This document shows positions 18,501 to 25,948 of a DNA stretch of 64,000 nt, piece by piece (the stretch's first letter is position 1; every line of letters starts with the position of its first letter). A model generated the notes under the pieces. The model was not told the origin of the DNA. It ran no database searches and saw only the letters and a list, made by a program, of their open reading frames with translations. The stretch is from Neorhizobium alkalisoli (GTDB lineage Bacteria > Pseudomonadota > Alphaproteobacteria > Rhizobiales > Rhizobiaceae). The position numbers were made by a program, and so were the translations under genes. The stretch covers positions 682,001-746,000 of the forward strand of contig NZ_VIWP01000001.1 in the NCBI RefSeq assembly GCF_007829835.1, in the 5' to 3' direction.

Positions 18501-20123
18501 GAACATCGAATTCGGGTTGCTGTAGAAACTGTAGGTAACGGCGCCACCTTCCGGATCGGTTGCCGAGAGGGTACCGATGACGGTGCCGATGGTCGCATCT
18601 TCCGACACGTGATCGCCGTTGAGGACCACATTCGTGGGCGCCAGATCGTTTGCCGGGTCGACGGCGAGCGCGATCGTCTTGACGGTCGTCGCAGGCGATG
18701 AAGCGTCATTGTCGTTGATGGAGATCGTCAGCTTGGCGGCGGTCTCGTCATTGAGGTCCGTGGTGAAATTGGTATGGCCTGCCGCAATATAGGCGTTGAT
18801 GTCACTGACCGTGCCGTTCAGGGTCAGGCTGTTTGCGCTGCCCGAGACGGTCACGCCGCCGCTCGATCCGTCCGCCGCAAGCGTGCCGCGATCGACGCTG
18901 AAGGTAACGGTGACCGACCCTGTCGAATCGTCGCTGAAAGCGATGCCGGATAGCGCGGTCGCGACGTTCTCGTTGACCGGCACGGCTTCGAAACCGTAGG
19001 CAATACGGACATAATTCCGAACACCGTTTTCCGTAATCGGACCGGCCGAGACCAGATCCACAACGCCGTCGCCGTTAAGATCGCCGTAGGAAACATTGAA
19101 GAAGTCGGACGCGGTCGGATAAAGCGCGCCGGTCAGGTGTTCCTTGAACGTGCCGTCGGCCAGCTGTTCGAACCATGAGAGATAGGCGTTCTGGCTGTTG
19201 GCCGTTTCGCCGGAAAGCTGTGCCGAACCAGCGACGATATCGAGCCGGCCGTCGCCATTGATATCGAGCACCTTGAAATCGCTGACATAGGCGCTGTCGT
19301 AACCGCCGGCGGAGATCTCCTGCTTGGTGCCGAACGTGCCATCACCTTTGCCTTCGAACCAGGCCAGTTCATGTCCATTGGAGGTGGTGGCGATGATATC
19401 GAGCTTGCCATCACCATTGAGGTCGACTAGGGCGACCTTTTCAACGGAGTTGTAATTGAACTCGTTGATCACCTGGGTTTCGGTTGGGTTACGGGAGCCA
19501 TCAAGAGTATTGACGGTGATAAAGCCGTTCCAATCGCTCGAAATCACATCGAGGATGCCGTCGCCGTTGATATCACCTGTCGCGACCGCATAGGTGCCGG
19601 ATTGGGCCACGAGAACGGAATCGGTGAATGTGCCGTCGCCGTTATTGGTCAGCAGCATGACGCCGCCGCCATTGGAGGCCGCAACTACGAAGTCAGAATC
19701 GCCGTCACTGTCGATATCGACGGCAGTCAGATCGACGGCGTTCTGCAGTCCAGTGGCGATCGTCGTGAATGTGCCGAACGTGCCGTCACCGTTATTCTTC
19801 AGATAACCGACCGTCTGCTCGGAATAATCCGCATTCCAGGTGGTCGTGATGACGTCCTGAAGACCGTCGCCATCGACGTCGCCGCCATAGACATGCCAGT
19901 AATAACCGGTGGCGATGGTGCCGCCCGTGCTGAATGTGCCGTCACCATTATTCAGCATGACGGCGATCGTGTTCGCGCTACGGCCATTCAGCACCAGATC
20001 CAGTTTACCGTCACCATTGACATCCATGACAAGCGTTTCATCCGCCTGGTAGGTGTTGTTGAGCGTCTGCGAATCCTCGTAGGAAATCGTTGTCGCCGTG
20101 ATGGTAATAGTTGGCGAGGTCAT
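15600..20123 (-). CDS. Giant RTX/cadherin protein with an embedded HasA-like heme-binding domain
   Basis: About 1507 residues from ATG 20123 (GGAG 8 bases upstream). Domain order: residues ~15-390 VCBS/FG-GAP repeats rich in DxNGDG calcium loops; a Calx/cadherin-like stretch; two cadherin-like repeats (~510-690); a HasA-like domain (~690-850) with SYYFNTHTVYG, placing Y754 and H759 where Serratia HasA has Tyr75 and His83; RTX nonapeptides (GGAGDDILNGGGGADIIEGG); four more cadherin-like repeats; C-terminal RTX repeats ending in LDDVIAFSKEYFIL. There is no Sec signal, so type I secretion is expected, but no secretion genes are nearby. Likely a large extracellular hemophore or heme-binding adhesin (inference). 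Confidence 0.85.
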   Translation of the reverse strand: MTSPTITITATTISYEDSQTLNNTYQADETLVMDVNGDGKLDLVLNGRSANTIAVMLNNGDGTFSTGGTIATGYYWHVYGGDVDGDGLQDVITTTWNADYSEQTVGYLKNNGDGTFGTFTTIATGLQNAVDLTAVDIDSDGDSDFVVAASNGGGVMLLTNNGDGTFTDSVLVAQSGTYAVATGDINGDGILDVISSDWNGFITVNTLDGSRNPTETQVINEFNYNSVEKVALVDLNGDGKLDIIATTSNGHELAWFEGKGDGTFGTKQEISAGGYDSAYVSDFKVLDINGDGRLDIVAGSAQLSGETANSQNAYLSWFEQLADGTFKEHLTGALYPTASDFFNVSYGDLNGDGVVDLVSAGPITENGVRNYVRIAYGFEAVPVNENVATALSGIAFSDDSTGSVTVTFSVDRGTLAADGSSGGVTVSGSANSLTLNGTVSDINAYIAAGHTNFTTDLNDETAAKLTISINDNDASSPATTVKTIALAVDPANDLAPTNVVLNGDHVSEDATIGTVIGTLSATDPEGGAVTYSFYSNPNSMFTIDGNQLKLNGALDFEAQSSYNIIVRAKDAGGNFTDQAITIGVTNTNEAPTNISLSKALVEQGSVQGTVVGTLSTTDPDAGDSFTYTLVNGGDNFQIVGNQLVVKQLSDALTYDVQVKVTDAGGLTTVKPFTVTLTDHDGTPLGSAGTITIDASGSTGMDFEAYIRGGFLSGTIGGGFPVFDNGGDFEGNEVMMSYGTTSTSKYVLADGDISYYFNTHTVYGEINKIEYGTRGTGSYDASGAFVGGSSELVISGLAFTNDMPTNSTEEAAIELSGAVHNFTVAHMYGAASSTTALNTYADLLDTYAQNFVGSSGNDVYTGTIFNDRIKGGAGDDILNGGGGADIIEGGTGSDTIDGGAGEDTYVVDGAVAGYMITPVGSTLYLSQTSTGELDRLKNIEFIKFKDALYNVATKEYTAITNVAPTGLAISAASVLESAAVGEVVGTLSASDADGDALTYKLASNPGDYFKIVGDKLQVAKALDYESATSHIVKVTVTDTEGNETTESFTIGVKDVDEAPEDLKIDDNSVAENAAVGTVVGTLSATDPEGGAVSYSLSSNPGGYFKVVGNQLQVAKALDYETLKSHSLVLSAKDAGGHVGTQAVTIKVTNVDEAPVSVTISASTVSEDARVGTVVGSLSAIDPEGGAVEYSLSSNPGDYFRLVNGQIVVAKALDYETLKSHSISVDAIDVGGNVTTKTLTIDVADVDEAPTSISLSKTSVAENSKAGTVVGTFSALDPEGQALSYKLTDDADGMFKLSGHKLVVVKPGDYETLRHDTVKIAVSDAGGHTVTKAFTIDITDVMETVRGSSKGEIITGKAGADKIIAGGGDDRLNGGTGNDYLSGGSGDDKLYGGKGADDLYGGTGKDSFIFKALTESTVIIAGRDTIFDFDGKSGDIINLQMIDADSTKDGNQAFSFIGAHLFNGKAGELRYAVKDDQTYVYGDVNGDKKADFAIHLDDVIAFSKEYFIL
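16100..17240 (-). repeat. Four tandem cadherin-like coding repeats, period about 284 bp
   Basis: Four adjacent repeats in the large RTX gene share the frame AP..(I/V)S..SV(A/S)E...GTVVGTLSA(T/L)DPEG and LQVAKALDYE(T/S). Equivalent points recur near 16383, 16668, 16951 and 17237. The close DNA similarity makes the region prone to recombination and to assembly collapse. Confidence 0.75.
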
Positions 20124-20351
20124 CGATGGTGCTCCGTGAAAGGTGCCAGGCGAAGGCAATAGAAAACCTTCGTCCGGATCGGCGTGGGATCCGTACGGCG
20201 TGTGGTTGATGTCTTGGGTTGCGCTTCAGTGGCCGCTTACGGCGATTGCGCAGATGAATTCCGGTGCCGCCTATCGCGGCGTGATTTCTCGGCTCAAATA
20301 TCTCTCCTCAAAATCTGGTCGTGTGACACGAATCTCTTCTAAGTTTTGAGA

Positions 20352-20377
20352 CGGGGCCGACCGTTTAGCCGGCCCCG
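20352..20377 (-). terminator. Hairpin between the two RTX/hemophore genes
   Basis: An 8-bp perfect stem (CGGGGCCG / CGGCCCCG) with a 10-base loop lies 23 bases past the stop of the shorter RTX gene. No T-run follows on the minus strand. It may attenuate read-through into the larger gene. The remaining ~225 bases up to the large gene show no ORF worth calling. Confidence 0.45.
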
Positions 20378-20400
20378 CGGATGCTTACGAACCAGGCGGT

Positions 20401-21948
20401 TCAGAGCAGGAAATAACCCTTGGTCATGGTGACCGCGTCATCCAAATGGATGGCGAAATCCGCCTTGCCGTCGCCGTTGACGTCGCCATAGATGTAAGTG
20501 TCGGAAGCCTTTTTCTCGTAACGCAACTCGCCGGCCTTCTTGTGGAACGACTGCGTTTCGATGAAGGTGAAAGCCTGATTGCCGGCCTTGTTGGAAACGG
20601 CATCGATTGCTGCCAGGTCGATCCTGTCGCCGCCCTTGCCGGAGAAATCGAAGATCGTGTCGCGGCCAGTGGTTGCGACCGTGCTGTGCTTGATATCGGC
20701 AAAGCGGAACTTGTCGCTGCCCGCACCGCCATAAAGGTCATCGGCGCCCAGACCACCGATCAGCACGTCATTGCCGGCACCCGCAACGATCTTGTCGGCA
20801 CCAATGCCGCCCTTCAGCGTGTCGGCGCGCGAGGTTCCGCTGATCGTTTCCATCTTGTCGGTGACCTTGATGGTGAAGACCTTGGTAGAGCTGAGGCCAT
20901 CCGCATCGGTCACCTGCAGTTTCACCGTATCGCTCTGCAGCTTTTCGTAATCGATGGCCTTTGCCACCTGCAGCTTGTTGCCGGAGAGCTTGAAGGCGCC
21001 ATTGGCCGTGTCGAGTAGCGAATAGGTGAGCGCACCGCCTTCCGGGTCCGCGGCGGAGAACGTACCGATTGTCGTGCCGATCTTGACGTTTTCCGCAACA
21101 GTCGCCTTAGAAAGCGCAAGCGAGACCGGAGCGCCGCTGCCGCCATCTGTTCCGCCGCCAGTGGATGGGGAAAGCTTGGTCAGGTCGACATTGCCATCGG
21201 AAAACTGGGCGGTTTCGATATTCTTCAGCGTGTCCTTGCCATCCTTACCGGTGCGGTTATCGAGCACGGTGATGCTGCCGTCGGTATTGGCGGTAATCGT
21301 GTAATCCGTCACCTTGCCGGAGAAGATCGCGATATCCTTGCCATCCTTGCCGTCGAACACGTCGTCGCCGCCATTGCCGCGGACCGTGTCTGCAAAGGCG
21401 GTGCCGCTATAGGTATCGGCACCGGCCGAGCCGATGACATTATGGCCCTGGGCCCAGAGGAAGCTTGACAGCGCCGTCGCATCAGCCGAGCCGCCGCTAT
21501 TGGCGCCGCCCATCAGGCCGTAGATGACATTATGGACATCGCCGCGCGTGCCATAGGCGTTTGAAATGGTGAGGCCGGAAATCTCGATGCGGGTGGTGAC
21601 ATTGGTGATATGGCCGCTGGCATCACGATCGAAGGACTGATCGGCGGAATTGTAGCTGTCGCCGAGGGTGGAGAGGCGCACAGTCGTCAGCGTGCCGCTC
21701 AGCGTGTGGTCGTTGAAATAATAATCAAAACTCTTGCCATCGAGGATGATCGCCTTCGTCTGGGCGCCCTGGCCGGCGATCATCTTGTCGAGAAGGACGA
21801 TCTGGTCGCCGGAGAACTCACCCGAACCGCCGAGGATATAGGGCCAGCCGGTCGGGACCATGCTGGCGAAGTAGCTCGCATATTCCGTATTGAAATTCAC
21901 ACCTGCCGTGGAGCCGAGCTGGGCTGTCAGGGTAATGGTCAAGGTCAT
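20401..21948 (-). CDS. HasA-like hemophore with RTX and cadherin extension
   Basis: A 515-residue protein. Residues ~15-170 match the HasA heme-acquisition fold: KSFDYYFNDHTLSG puts Y76 and H81 at the Tyr75/His83 positions of Serratia HasA, and VHNVIYGLMGG matches the HasA VHQVVYGLM. Then come an RTX-like block (~175-250), a linker, one cadherin-like repeat (~275-370) and C-terminal RTX repeats (GGIGADKIVAGAGNDVLIGG). HasA itself is only about 190 residues, so the extension is unusual. AAGGA lies 7 bases before the ATG. It follows the TonB receptor by 62 bases, fitting a secreted heme scavenger that delivers to it. Export is presumably type I; the axial second ligand is uncertain. Confidence 0.85.
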   Translation of the reverse strand: MTLTITLTAQLGSTAGVNFNTEYASYFASMVPTGWPYILGGSGEFSGDQIVLLDKMIAGQGAQTKAIILDGKSFDYYFNDHTLSGTLTTVRLSTLGDSYNSADQSFDRDASGHITNVTTRIEISGLTISNAYGTRGDVHNVIYGLMGGANSGGSADATALSSFLWAQGHNVIGSAGADTYSGTAFADTVRGNGGDDVFDGKDGKDIAIFSGKVTDYTITANTDGSITVLDNRTGKDGKDTLKNIETAQFSDGNVDLTKLSPSTGGGTDGGSGAPVSLALSKATVAENVKIGTTIGTFSAADPEGGALTYSLLDTANGAFKLSGNKLQVAKAIDYEKLQSDTVKLQVTDADGLSSTKVFTIKVTDKMETISGTSRADTLKGGIGADKIVAGAGNDVLIGGLGADDLYGGAGSDKFRFADIKHSTVATTGRDTIFDFSGKGGDRIDLAAIDAVSNKAGNQAFTFIETQSFHKKAGELRYEKKASDTYIYGDVNGDGKADFAIHLDDAVTMTKGYFLL

Positions 21949-22010
21949 GTTGCAATCCTTGTCTTGATCCCGCGGCCGTCATCATCCGGAGGCGGGTTGG
22001 TCCTCGTGGT

Positions 22011-24014
22011 TCAAAAGCGCATTGTCAGGAAGGCCTTGGCGTTGAAGCCCGGGCTGGGATCGGCATTGAGATATTGCGTGTATTGGCGGTCGAAAATGTT
22101 GTTGAGCTGGACGTTGACGCTCATCCGCTCGTCGACGGCAAAGTCGGCGAAGACATCGACCAGCTGATAGGCCTCACCGATGAAACCGGTCGAGACGTCG
22201 TCGTCCTTCTTGCCGACCACGGTCAGGCGTGTACCGGCGGTCAGCCTGTCGTCGAAGGCGCGGAAGCCGAGGGTTGTGACGGCGCGGAAAGGCGGAACCT
22301 TCTGCAGCGTATCGCCTGTGGTGCGGTTGACGCCATCGAGGATCTGGCCAGACAGGCCGGCAAAGACGCGACCGGCGTCATAACTCGCCTCGAATTCAAA
22401 GCCCTTGATGCGGGCCTCGGCGATGTTTTCGTATTGGTAACCGCCGGGGATCGGGAAGAGGTGGAAGACCTGGTCGATATAATCGTCGACATCATTCTGG
22501 AAGACGCCGAGTTTGACCAGCAGCTTGTCGCTGGCAATCACATCGTTGAAGCGCAGATTGACGCCGGCCTCGATCGTATGGGCAACTTCGGGCTTCAAGT
22601 CTGGATTGGGGAAGAACTGGCCGGTCACCGGTGGCGGATGAAACCCGTCGATCAACGTTTCTGTCAGTGCCGGCGCGCGATACCCTTCGGCATAGGTTGC
22701 ATAGAAGGTGACCGGATCCCAGGGGGTTACACCCACCGTGATCTTCGGTGATAGCCGCTTGCCGTCGATCTCGATCTTGTCGTTTTCCAGCTTGTAGGCA
22801 TCATAACGCAGCGCGCCGATCACCTCGAGCCAGTTGTCGAAGGACACCTTGTCCTGCAGATAGGCGCCATAGGCGATACGGCGGCCGGAGGGCGTTAGGT
22901 CGTCACTGGAGCCGACCTCATCCACCGTCTTCACCCTGTCGCGGAAGAAGTCGCCGCCATAGGTGAGTTCATGCGATAGCGGGCCGGTGTCGAATTTCGA
23001 GGTGTTGAAGATGTCGAAGCCGAGCGTGCCGACATCGAATGACTGGCCGGTATCGCCGCCTGCAGCACCCTGGTCGGACAGCGTATCGGTATAATAGACC
23101 TTGGCGCTGAGATCCCAGAAATCGGAATCGGCCGGCGTGTAGCGGTAACCTGCCGTGTAGCTGTCGACGGTGACGTCGATGGGCCGGACGCTGGATGCAA
23201 AGTTTTCGAAACTGTTGGCGTAACGGGATCCGGAGAAGCTGAATTCCTGGTCGTCGGTCGGCCTGATCCGCACCTTGGCGAGGCCGGAGCGCAGATATTG
23301 TGAAGATTGCACCGTCTCGTTGTCGCCGGACTTGTAGTCATCCGGCTTGAACAGCGTGCCGGCAATAAGGAAATCGGCAACATCGTCGATCTTGGTCGCC
23401 GCCTCGGCATGCACTGTCGGGCCGTAACCATTGGTATCGAAACCGGTGCGCACCCGCCCGCCGGTCGTCGCACCGGGCAGGAGAACGTCGTCGGCATCGA
23501 TCGTGGTGAAGTTGACGACGCCGCCGATCGCGCCGCTGCCATAGATGGTCGAACTCGGCCCACGCGTCACGTCGACCGATTTCAGCATCTGGGTGTCGAT
23601 GTAGAAGGTACCGTTCGCCTCGTGGCCATTCTTCTGGAAATTCTGCCGCGCGCCATCGACAAGAACATTGACGCGGCCGAAATCCTGCAGGCCGCGCATG
23701 TTGATGGCCGTGCCCGGATCGTCCGCCGAGGTCTGGCTCGAAACGCCGGGAATGACGGTGACGATCTGCGAAACCGCTGCACCCTGCAGCTCTGTATTGA
23801 GCCGTTCATCACCGATGCCGGAAGAGCCGGACAGCGTGTCGTAGACCCGCTCGCCCGTCTTGGTCGAGGTCAACACGATCGTTTCCAGTTCGGTCGACTG
23901 GTCGCCATCCTGCCCCGCCGCGTCCTGCGCGAAAGCATCTGCCGGGACCGAAAAGGCACCAAGCAGGGCAAGCATCGAGACGGTCTGGCGGAAATCGGGA
24001 TGCCGGAGCCGCAT
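22011..24014 (-). CDS. TonB-dependent heme/hemoglobin-type outer-membrane receptor
   Basis: About 667 residues from ATG 24014 (AAAGG 7 bases upstream). That start gives a signal peptide ending ADAFAQ; upstream in-frame ATGs reach 24134. The plug carries ETIVLTSTKTGERVYDT (TonB-box region) and VDVTRGPSSTIYGSGAIGGVVNF. The barrel has YRAPALTETLIDGFHPPP and NPDLKPEVAHTIEAG, the FRAP and NPNL boxes of heme/hemoglobin receptors, with a histidine between them. It ends in the beta-signal phenylalanine (FLTMRF). It precedes two HasA-like genes on the same strand, so HasR-like heme uptake is the best reading. Confidence 0.9.
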   Translation of the reverse strand: MRLRHPDFRQTVSMLALLGAFSVPADAFAQDAAGQDGDQSTELETIVLTSTKTGERVYDTLSGSSGIGDERLNTELQGAAVSQIVTVIPGVSSQTSADDPGTAINMRGLQDFGRVNVLVDGARQNFQKNGHEANGTFYIDTQMLKSVDVTRGPSSTIYGSGAIGGVVNFTTIDADDVLLPGATTGGRVRTGFDTNGYGPTVHAEAATKIDDVADFLIAGTLFKPDDYKSGDNETVQSSQYLRSGLAKVRIRPTDDQEFSFSGSRYANSFENFASSVRPIDVTVDSYTAGYRYTPADSDFWDLSAKVYYTDTLSDQGAAGGDTGQSFDVGTLGFDIFNTSKFDTGPLSHELTYGGDFFRDRVKTVDEVGSSDDLTPSGRRIAYGAYLQDKVSFDNWLEVIGALRYDAYKLENDKIEIDGKRLSPKITVGVTPWDPVTFYATYAEGYRAPALTETLIDGFHPPPVTGQFFPNPDLKPEVAHTIEAGVNLRFNDVIASDKLLVKLGVFQNDVDDYIDQVFHLFPIPGGYQYENIAEARIKGFEFEASYDAGRVFAGLSGQILDGVNRTTGDTLQKVPPFRAVTTLGFRAFDDRLTAGTRLTVVGKKDDDVSTGFIGEAYQLVDVFADFAVDERMSVNVQLNNIFDRQYTQYLNADPSPGFNAKAFLTMRF

Positions 24015-24964
24015 CAAGCGGCCTTTTTCCATGAACGTTCGCCGTGACGCCATCGGATGGGAATTCATCGATGCGGTCATGGCAGGAAACATCCCTGCCG
24101 TAATGCGGTATCGTTCATGCCCTGTCGTCCCCAAACGGCATCGGCGCGATGGCAGAGCTGCGGATCTTTTTCAGGCAGCGTCGATCGCACCGACGCAAAA
24201 TGCATCAGCGTTTCCCTGCTTTCGGCAGGGTAATTTCATATGTGCAAATGGTGCCGAAGCCTTCGTGCGAGGGGCTGTCACCCCAAGTCGATCATCAGCC
24301 CCAAGGCTTCCGAAGCGACAATATCTCTTCCCCCTAGAAGAAATAATCTCGCCTCGTATTCATCTATGAAGACCGGGCTGCATAATATTAAATTTAGCGC
24401 GCTGGACCGCCTATGCCGGCATCATAATTTAGGTCTTATTTTATTCTGTTTTTCTGAAAGAAGATTTGGCCGCAATGAAGAATGGCGCAACATGATCTCA
24501 CGGCGCTGTTCATTTGCTACCCAACTGAGCGCTCCCCTGCCCGCGTGTTGAATGAACCCCGTGCAACCGTGTAGATATGTTGATATTTCGAGTCAAGAAT
24601 AAAAAAGAATTAATATCGGAATTGGATCACGGTTCCGCGAGGCACCCCGCCACCGCAGGCAACCATCATTAAAATCTGTTTCCGGCCGGGCGTAACGCAC
24701 CGCGGCTCAACCCTCCACGATTGAGAAACTCAAGCCATCCAAAGATTAAAAACGCATCGTAATGGAGACCGGCTTCATACAACGAAACCCCGAATTACAG
24801 CAGTTTTCGGCGTGAATACCGAGCTTCAAAGGCGGCGACCATCAAAACTATTCCAAAACGGAATGGGTTATCCGGAATTTTCATTGGACGCCCCATTCGT
24901 CGGCGACCATCATGATTAAAAAATAAGCCTGCTCAAAATATATCCATTAAATTCGGATTATATA
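24015..24964. other. Long divergent intergenic region
   Basis: About 950 bases between the TonB receptor and the prolyl aminopeptidase gene, noticeably more AT-rich in its right half than its surroundings. It should hold both promoters. Several short ORFs exist, but none has a good ribosome site or a recognisable product. A TTGA-N9-TCAA dyad at 24580-24596 is the only candidate site I can point to. Confidence 0.6.
24580..24596. promoter_or_regulatory. Candidate iron-responsive (RirA-type) dyad
   Basis: TTGATATTTCGAGTCAA fits TGA-N9-TCA, the iron-responsive-operator form described for RirA in rhizobia. It lies about 565 bases upstream of the receptor start, which is far, and could occur by chance in AT-rich DNA. 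Confidence 0.3.
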
Positions 24965-25948
24965 ATGGTTTGGTCTGATATCCATCATCGAGAAGATCGG
25001 AACGGTATCTTCATCCGCGTCGACGACACCCATACCCTTTATGTCGAGGAGCATGGAAGCAGGAACGGCGTTCCGGTCGTTATCCTGCATGGAGGACCCG
25101 GCGCCGGGATCTCGTCCCGGCAGGTTCAGACCTTCGACCCTTCGGCATTTCGTATCATCACCTTCGACCAGCGCGGCGCCGGCAAATCCACACCGCATGC
25201 CAGCTTGACCGGAAACACGACCGATGCGCTGATCGCAGATATCGAAGCCGTCCGCATGGAGCTTGGCATTGATCGCTGGCTAGTTGCCGGCGGCTCCTGG
25301 GGCAGCTGCCTGGCATTGGCCTATGGGCAGGCTTATCCGCAACGCTGCCTGGGCTTTCGCCTGCACGGGATATTTCTGGCAGGTCGCGAAGACATTGACT
25401 GGTGGTTCAACGGCGTTCGCTCGATCTTTCCGGATGAGTGGGAAGAATTCGCAGGCTTCATACCCGAAGCCGAACGCGGCGATCTGCTGGCGGCATACCA
25501 TCGCCGGCTGACGAGCGGCAATGCTCAGGAAGAAGCGGCAGCGGCGCTCAGCCTGCGCGGTTTTTCGGCAAAAACCCAGACCTTTCTGCCGGATCCGGCA
25601 CATGTTGCGGCACTTCTCGATCCGAAGGCCGCGCTCGCCGTCGCCCGCATCTTCACCCATTATTGCGTCAATGGCGCATTCATGACGCCGGGCCAGCTGC
25701 TGGCGAATATGGATCGCATCCGGCATCTGCCCTGCCAGATCGTGCATGGCCGCTACGACACCGTCACGCCCATGCTGACCGCCTGGCGGCTGCATCGTGC
25801 CTGGCCGGAAGCCGGTTTTACCATCGTCACCGAAGCCAATCACCAATCGACCAAAGGGCCGCTGTTCGACGAGCTCAAGGCCGCGTCGGAAAGGCTTTGG
25901 CACCAACTGGGCGAAAAGCAGGGCATGAAAGCGGAGCATAAACACTGA
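24965..25948 (+). CDS. pip: Prolyl aminopeptidase-like alpha/beta hydrolase (S33)
   Basis: A 327-residue cytoplasmic hydrolase of the proline iminopeptidase group. It shows the oxyanion stretch HGGPGAG (near 41), DQRGAGKS, the nucleophile elbow GGSWGS, the acid in HGRYDTVTP and the histidine in EANHQS. Family members release N-terminal proline from small peptides. The ribosome site is weak (GGA 7 bases upstream). Its stop overlaps the start of the S9 peptidase gene. It opens a block of peptide hydrolases and a peptide transporter, which supports the assignment over other S33 activities. Confidence 0.88.
   Translation: MVWSDIHHREDRNGIFIRVDDTHTLYVEEHGSRNGVPVVILHGGPGAGISSRQVQTFDPSAFRIITFDQRGAGKSTPHASLTGNTTDALIADIEAVRMELGIDRWLVAGGSWGSCLALAYGQAYPQRCLGFRLHGIFLAGREDIDWWFNGVRSIFPDEWEEFAGFIPEAERGDLLAAYHRRLTSGNAQEEAAAALSLRGFSAKTQTFLPDPAHVAALLDPKAALAVARIFTHYCVNGAFMTPGQLLANMDRIRHLPCQIVHGRYDTVTPMLTAWRLHRAWPEAGFTIVTEANHQSTKGPLFDELKAASERLWHQLGEKQGMKAEHKH

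Noticed and set aside
24240..24551. A 103-residue ORF in the intergenic region upstream of the heme receptor
   Set aside because: Poor start context, cysteine/arginine-rich shadow-like composition and no recognisable domain.
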